A stretch of DNA of 9,162 nucleotides from Actinomycetes bacterium (GTDB taxonomy: Bacteria; Actinomycetota; Actinomycetes; Propionibacteriales; Propionibacteriaceae): NCBI GenBank assembly GCA_023436925.1, contig JAEZHJ010000086.1:1-9162 (forward strand), given 5' to 3'. Positions 5,853 to 9,162 of the stretch are shown here, one piece after another. The position numbers and the translations under genes are program-made. A model generated the notes under the pieces. That model was not told the origin of the DNA and made no database searches. It was given only the letters and a program-made list of their open reading frames with translations. The stretch's first letter is position 1. Every line of letters starts with the position of its first letter.

Positions 5853-6833
5853 ATGGCCGACCTCGTCCGGCGTCCCCGGCGGCTGCGGGCCACCCCGGCG
5901 CTGCGGCGGCTGGTGACCGAGACCCGCGTCCACCCCGCCCAACTGGTGTTGCCGGTGTTCGTCGCCGACGGACTGGCCGAACCGCGGCCGATCGGCTCGC
6001 TGCCGGGCGTCGTCCAGCACACCGTCGAGTCGGTGCGGGCCGAGGCCGCCCGGGCCGCTGCGGCCGGGATCGGCGGACTGATGCTGTTCGGGGTGCCCGA
6101 ACCGGGCGATAAGGACGCGACCGGCTCAGCCGGGTACGCCGCCGACGGCATCGCGAACCGGGCGGTGGCCGCGGTGCGTTCCGAGGTCGGCGACGCCGTC
6201 GTGGTGATGGCGGACACCTGTCTGGACGAGTTCACCGACCACGGCCATTGCGGGGTCCTGGACGCCGCCGGCCGGGTCGACAACGACGCCACCGTCGAGC
6301 TGTACGTTCGCCAGGCGGTGTCCCAGGCCGACGCCGGGGCGCACCTGGTCGCACCCTCGGGGATGATGGACGGCCAGGTCGCCGCGATCCGGGCGGGGCT
6401 GGACGCGGCCGGCCACGTCGAGGTCGGCATCCTCGCCTACGCCGCCAAGTACGCCTCCGCGTTCTACGGCCCGTTCCGCGACGCGGTCGGCTCGTCCCTG
6501 CAGGGCGACCGCCGCAGCTACCAGCTGGACCCGGCCAATCGCCGCGAGGGCCGGCTGGAGGCGGCGCTGGACGAGTCGGAAGGCGCCGACCTGGTGATGG
6601 TGAAGCCGGCCGGCTACTACCTCGACGTGCTGGCCGATGTCGCCGCGCAGGCGAGCGTGCCCGTGGCCGCCTACCAGGTGTCCGGGGAGTACTCGATGAT
6701 CGCCGCCGCCGCCGAGCACGGCTGGGTCGACCGCCGCTCCGCCCTCACCGAGTCGGTGACGGCGATCGTGCGGGCCGGCGCCGACGTCGTCCTGACCTAT
6801 GCCGCCCTCGACCTGGCCGGCTGGCTGCGGTGA
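5853..6833 (+). CDS. hemB: Porphobilinogen synthase (delta-aminolevulinic acid dehydratase)
   Basis: A 326-residue TIM-barrel enzyme that condenses two 5-aminolevulinate molecules into porphobilinogen in the cytoplasm. The two Schiff-base lysines are K199 (YAAKYASAFYGPFRD) and K251 (VMVKPAGYYLDV), close to the K195/K247 pair of the E. coli enzyme. The metal-site loop is DTCLDEFTDHGHCG (121-134). It keeps C123 and C133, but the middle cysteine of the classical three-cysteine zinc site is D125. This intermediate form is, to my knowledge, common in actinobacteria. The family sequence SYQLDPANRREG is present at 222-233. AAGGAG at 5843-5848 lies four bases before the ATG, which decides the start over an in-frame GTG at 5835. 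The stop overlaps the hemL GTG by four bases, so hemB and hemL are translationally coupled. The enzyme uses the ALA made by HemA and HemL. Confidence 0.96.
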   Translation: MADLVRRPRRLRATPALRRLVTETRVHPAQLVLPVFVADGLAEPRPIGSLPGVVQHTVESVRAEAARAAAAGIGGLMLFGVPEPGDKDATGSAGYAADGIANRAVAAVRSEVGDAVVVMADTCLDEFTDHGHCGVLDAAGRVDNDATVELYVRQAVSQADAGAHLVAPSGMMDGQVAAIRAGLDAAGHVEVGILAYAAKYASAFYGPFRDAVGSSLQGDRRSYQLDPANRREGRLEAALDESEGADLVMVKPAGYYLDVLADVAAQASVPVAAYQVSGEYSMIAAAAEHGWVDRRSALTESVTAIVRAGADVVLTYAALDLAGWLR

Positions 6834-8128
6834 GCAACGCCGACGCCTTCGCCCGTGCGCAGGCGGTCATCCCCGGCGGGGTGTCCTCGCCGGTGCGTGC
6901 CTTCGGTGCGGTCGGCGGCACCCCGGTCTTCATCGACCGGGCCGTGGGGGCCTCGGTCTTCGACGTCGCCGGCCGGCAGTACATCGACCTGGTCGGCTCC
7001 TGGGGGCCGGCGCTGCTGGGCCACGCCCACCCCGAGGTGGTGGCGGCCGTGCAGGCGGCGGCCGCCCGCGGGTTGTCCTTCGGGGCCCCCACCGTGGCCG
7101 AGGCCGAGTTGGCCGAGGTGGTGCGGGCGCGGGTGCCGCCGGCCGAGAAGGTCCGGCTGGTCTCGACCGGGACCGAGGCCTGCATGACCGCCGTCCGGCT
7201 GGCCCGGGGCGCCACCGGGCGCGACCTGGTGGTGAAGTTCGCCGGCTGCTACCACGGCCACTCCGACGGGCTGCTGGCCGAGGCCGGGTCCGGGATCGCC
7301 ACCGCCGGGCTGCCCGGCTCGGCCGGGGTCACCATGGCCAGCGCCGCACAGACCGTCGTGCTGCCGTACAACGACGCCGCCGCCGTCCGCGAGCTCTTCG
7401 CCGCCCGGGGCGGGCAGATCGCCGCGGTGATCACCGAGCCGGCGGCGGCCAACATGGGGGTGGTCGCCCCCGAGCCCGGCTTCAACCCCCTGCTGCGGGA
7501 GCTGACCGCCGCGCACGGGGCGTTGCTGGTCTACGACGAGGTGCTCACCGGGTTCCGTGTCTCCCCGGCCGGCTGGTGGGGCCTGGAGGGACGGCAGATC
7601 GCCCCCGACCTGTTCACCTTCGGCAAGGTGGTCGGCGGCGGCCTGCCGCTGGCCGCGATCGGCGGCCGGGCCGACGTCCTGGACCTGCTCGCCCCGCTCG
7701 GCCCGGTCTACCAGGCCGGCACGCTGTCGGGGAACCCGCTGGCGACCGCCGCCGGGCTGGCCACGCTGCGGCTGGCCGATGACGCGGTCTACGCCCGGGT
7801 GGACGCTGCGGCCGACGCGCTGGCCGCCGCGGTGACCGCGGCCCTGGCTGCCGCCGGGGTGCCGCACCGGCTGCAGCGCGCCGGTTCGCTGTTCTCCGTC
7901 TTCTGGGGGATCACCGACCCGGTGCTGAACTACGCCGACGCTCGCCGGCAGCGCAGCGACGCGTACGCCGCCTTCTTCCACACCATGCTGGACGCCGGCG
8001 TAGCGCTGCCACCGTCCGCCTTCGAGGCGTGGTTCGTCTCCGCGTCGCACGACGACGGCGTGCTGGAGCGGGTCACCGCCGCGCTGCCCGATGCGGCTCG
8101 GGCAGCGGCGCAGGTGTTGCGCGCCTGA
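6830..8128 (+). CDS. hemL: Glutamate-1-semialdehyde 2,1-aminomutase
   Basis: A 432-residue PLP-dependent class III aminotransferase-fold enzyme that isomerises glutamate-1-semialdehyde to 5-aminolevulinate, the second C5-pathway step. The N-terminal IPGGVSSPVRAF and SWGPALLGH stretches are diagnostic for GSAM. The PLP site includes STGTEA (112-117), GCYHGHSDG (139-147) and D236 in VYDEVLTGFR. The Schiff-base lysine is K266 in TFGKVVGGGLPLAA, against K265 in E. coli. AGTLSGNPLATAAGL follows. The GTG at 6830 lies within GTGA overlapping the hemB stop. No good ribosome-binding site precedes it, so it probably relies on translational coupling. In-frame sequence further left reads through hemB and is not family-like. 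Its substrate comes from HemA and its product feeds HemB, so the three genes form one linear pathway. Length and residues look complete. Confidence 0.96.
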   Translation: MSNADAFARAQAVIPGGVSSPVRAFGAVGGTPVFIDRAVGASVFDVAGRQYIDLVGSWGPALLGHAHPEVVAAVQAAAARGLSFGAPTVAEAELAEVVRARVPPAEKVRLVSTGTEACMTAVRLARGATGRDLVVKFAGCYHGHSDGLLAEAGSGIATAGLPGSAGVTMASAAQTVVLPYNDAAAVRELFAARGGQIAAVITEPAAANMGVVAPEPGFNPLLRELTAAHGALLVYDEVLTGFRVSPAGWWGLEGRQIAPDLFTFGKVVGGGLPLAAIGGRADVLDLLAPLGPVYQAGTLSGNPLATAAGLATLRLADDAVYARVDAAADALAAAVTAALAAAGVPHRLQRAGSLFSVFWGITDPVLNYADARRQRSDAYAAFFHTMLDAGVALPPSAFEAWFVSASHDDGVLERVTAALPDAARAAAQVLRA

Positions 8129-8161
8129 GTCGTCCGGGCGGCCGCGGCGAGCGGTGTGCGG

Positions 8162-9070
8162 TCAAGCCGGCGGGGTGAACCCGGTGGCGGCCTCGGCGAG
8201 CAGTTCGACGGTGCGCGCCGCCGCGGGGTTGGCGCGAGCGCCGTTGCGGACCAGCGCGACGATCCGCCGCGAGGGAGTCGGGTTGAGCGGCCGGACGTAG
8301 GCCAGGTCGAAGGCCGACCAGCGGGCCGCCAGCCGCGGGACCACCGCGATCCCGACCCCGGCCGAGACCAGCGCCAGGCCGGTGACGTGGTCCTGGGCCT
8401 GCACCACGTAGCGCGGGGTGAAGCCGGCCACCGCGCAGGCGTGTTCGAGCAGCCGCCGCGCCAGCGGGTCGCGGTAGTCGTACTGCACCCAGTCGTCCAC
8501 GTCGAACTCGGCCAGGTCGGCCTCCCCCGCCTCGGCGAGCGGATGATCCGGTGGCAGGGCGACAACGAACTCATCGCTGCCGAGTTCGACCCGACGATAG
8601 GCGCGCGGCACCGCCGGGCCCTCGAACGGCAATTCGGTGTGCACTTCGATGTCCGCCTCGCCCATCTCCGGAATCCCGTCGTTGTCCTTGATCGACAGTT
8701 CCAGGGTGAGGCCGGGAAACTCCTGCCGCAGGGCCCGGGCCACCTGCGGCATCCAGGCATAGGCCGCGGAGGCAAAGGTTGCGATCGTCAGCCGGGACGC
8801 CTCCCCCTCCCGCAACTCGCGCGAGCGGGCTTCGAGCTGCCGCATCGCGTCCAGCACCGCGCCGCTGGCCCGGGCGAGTTCGAGGCCGGCCGGGGTGGGG
8901 CGGATACCCCGTCCGACCCGCTCGACCAGGCTGAATCCGACCTCCTTCTCCAGGGTGTGGATGTGCTGGCTGACGGTCGAGGGCGTGAAGCCGAGACGAC
9001 GCGCGGTGTCGGTCACCGAGCCGCTCGCGACCACGGCCCGAAGGATGCGCAAACGGCCAACATCAAGCAT
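8162..9070 (-). CDS. LysR-family transcriptional regulator
   Basis: A 302-residue LysR-type regulator. The N-terminal winged HTH covers about residues 3-62. Its helix-turn-helix lies at about 18-37 (GSVTDTARRLGFTPSTVSQH), followed by the typical LEKEVGFSLVERVGRGIRPTPAG. A linker helix leads to the effector-binding periplasmic-binding-protein-like domain (about 92-295), starting at RLTIATFASAAY. The effector is unknown. The ATG at 9070 has no ribosome-binding site, but TATGAT (9077-9082, minus strand) lies six bases upstream, so a leaderless transcript is likely. The gene converges on hemL with 33 bases between the stops, so it is not obviously linked to haem synthesis. LysR regulators usually control a divergent neighbour. 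That neighbour would begin at or beyond the right edge and cannot be identified here. Confidence 0.93.
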   Translation of the reverse strand: MLDVGRLRILRAVVASGSVTDTARRLGFTPSTVSQHIHTLEKEVGFSLVERVGRGIRPTPAGLELARASGAVLDAMRQLEARSRELREGEASRLTIATFASAAYAWMPQVARALRQEFPGLTLELSIKDNDGIPEMGEADIEVHTELPFEGPAVPRAYRRVELGSDEFVVALPPDHPLAEAGEADLAEFDVDDWVQYDYRDPLARRLLEHACAVAGFTPRYVVQAQDHVTGLALVSAGVGIAVVPRLAARWSAFDLAYVRPLNPTPSRRIVALVRNGARANPAAARTVELLAEAATGFTPPA

Positions 9071-9076
9071 GAATCG

Positions 9077-9082
9077 ATCATA
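9077..9082 (-). promoter_or_regulatory. -10 box TATGAT for a leaderless lysR transcript
   Basis: TATGAT on the minus strand matches TATAAT in five of six positions and ends six bases before the LysR ATG. Transcription would therefore start at or next to the start codon. No good -35 hexamer is seen at 16-19 bases. The absence of a ribosome-binding site supports the leaderless reading. Confidence 0.5.
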
Positions 9083-9084
9083 TG

Positions 9085-9106
9085 GCGAAACCGTACGATC
9101 GTTCGC
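9085..9106. promoter_or_regulatory. Nested palindromes upstream of lysR, possible operator
   Basis: GCGAA (9085-9089) and TTCGC (9102-9106) form an inverted repeat with a 12-base spacer. Inside lie the overlapping palindromes CGTACG (9092-9097) and ACGATCGT (9095-9102). The position just upstream of the lysR -10 box is where an autoregulatory LysR operator would sit. The dyad is short, so this is a candidate only. Confidence 0.3.
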
Positions 9107-9118
9107 TAAACGCGGCTT

Positions 9119-9142
9119 GTCCCGAAATGTCGAGTGCGGGAC
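9119..9142. promoter_or_regulatory. Inverted repeat GTCCCG-N12-CGGGAC in the divergent upstream region
   Basis: Perfect six-base arms at 9119-9124 and 9137-9142 are separated by 12 bases. The element lies between the lysR start and an ATGATG at 9152-9157, which could start a rightward gene that leaves the window. It could be a LysR activation or recognition site, another regulator's operator, or a small hairpin. The position supports a regulatory role, but the sequence alone cannot prove it. Confidence 0.35.
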
Positions 9143-9162
9143 GCTCTTTCCATGATGGTCTA

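Noticed and set aside
4358..6430. Long minus-strand open frame opposite hemA and hemB (about 690 codons)
   Set aside because: It covers two certain hem genes on the other strand and reads as Gly/Gln/Arg-rich sequence without domains, so it is a GC-bias shadow.
6248..6829. Upstream extension of hemL reading through hemB in another frame
   Set aside because: The extension is Arg/Gly-rich shadow sequence. GSAM homology starts right after the GTG at 6830, which overlaps the hemB stop.
8129..8161. Possible bidirectional terminator between hemL and lysR, including the palindrome GCGGCCGC at 8138-8145
   Set aside because: The palindrome is only eight bases in very GC-rich DNA, with no loop-forming longer stem and no T-tract, so it does not support a terminator call.
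8162..9070. LysR protein as a dedicated regulator of the hem genes
   Set aside because: It converges on hemL, and no matching dyad is seen at the hemA promoter. The operator-like dyads lie on its own upstream side, so the divergent neighbour is the likelier target.

Overview
The window is about 9.2 kb of very GC-rich DNA. It has dense gene packing, GTG/TTG starts and strong third-position GC bias, which point to a high-GC actinobacterium. The two-cysteine metal motif in HemB and the GTGSYA nucleotide loop in HemA fit that, as far as I recall for Actinobacteria. A Propionibacteriales or Micrococcales relative is plausible, but I cannot fix the genus. Eight protein genes fill nearly all of the window. 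I see no tRNA, rRNA, CRISPR array, insertion sequence or phage gene.

Region 1 (1-2387, left): A 70-base run of pure C opens the window and may be a contig-edge artefact. It is followed by a carbohydrate module: a mannitol/fructose-type PTS EIIA protein (TTG start) and, overlapping by one base, a zinc-dependent medium-chain dehydrogenase. The likely logic is PTS uptake and phosphorylation of a polyol, then oxidation of the polyol phosphate. The EIIB/EIIC permease would lie just outside the left edge. A DeoR-family repressor gene converges on the dehydrogenase with a single base between the two stop codons.

Region 2 (2433-4540): A GH127 (DUF1680) enzyme, probably a cytoplasmic beta-L-arabinofuranosidase, lies upstream of deoR on the same strand and may be co-transcribed with it. 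A 182-base divergent intergenic region separates it from hemA. That region carries a sigma70-like promoter candidate toward GH127, a spaced direct repeat, and either an ECF-type or a leaderless promoter toward hemA.

Region 3 (4541-8128): A tetrapyrrole block transcribed rightward: hemA (glutamyl-tRNA reductase), hemB (porphobilinogen synthase) and hemL (glutamate-1-semialdehyde aminotransferase). Together with glutamyl-tRNA they give every step from Glu-tRNA to porphobilinogen. hemC and hemD, often found between hemA and hemB in actinobacteria, are absent. In their place is a 58-base gap holding a 15-codon mini-ORF that overlaps the hemA stop.

Region 4 (8129-9162): A LysR-family regulator gene converges on hemL. 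Its start looks leaderless, with TATGAT six bases before the ATG. Upstream of it, at the right edge, are short palindromes that look like LysR-type operator material for a divergent gene lying mostly outside the window.

Nothing here is clearly a novel system. The most useful leads are the PTS-dehydrogenase/DeoR/GH127 sugar locus, the missing hemCD, the hemA promoter architecture, and the need to verify the poly-C edge.
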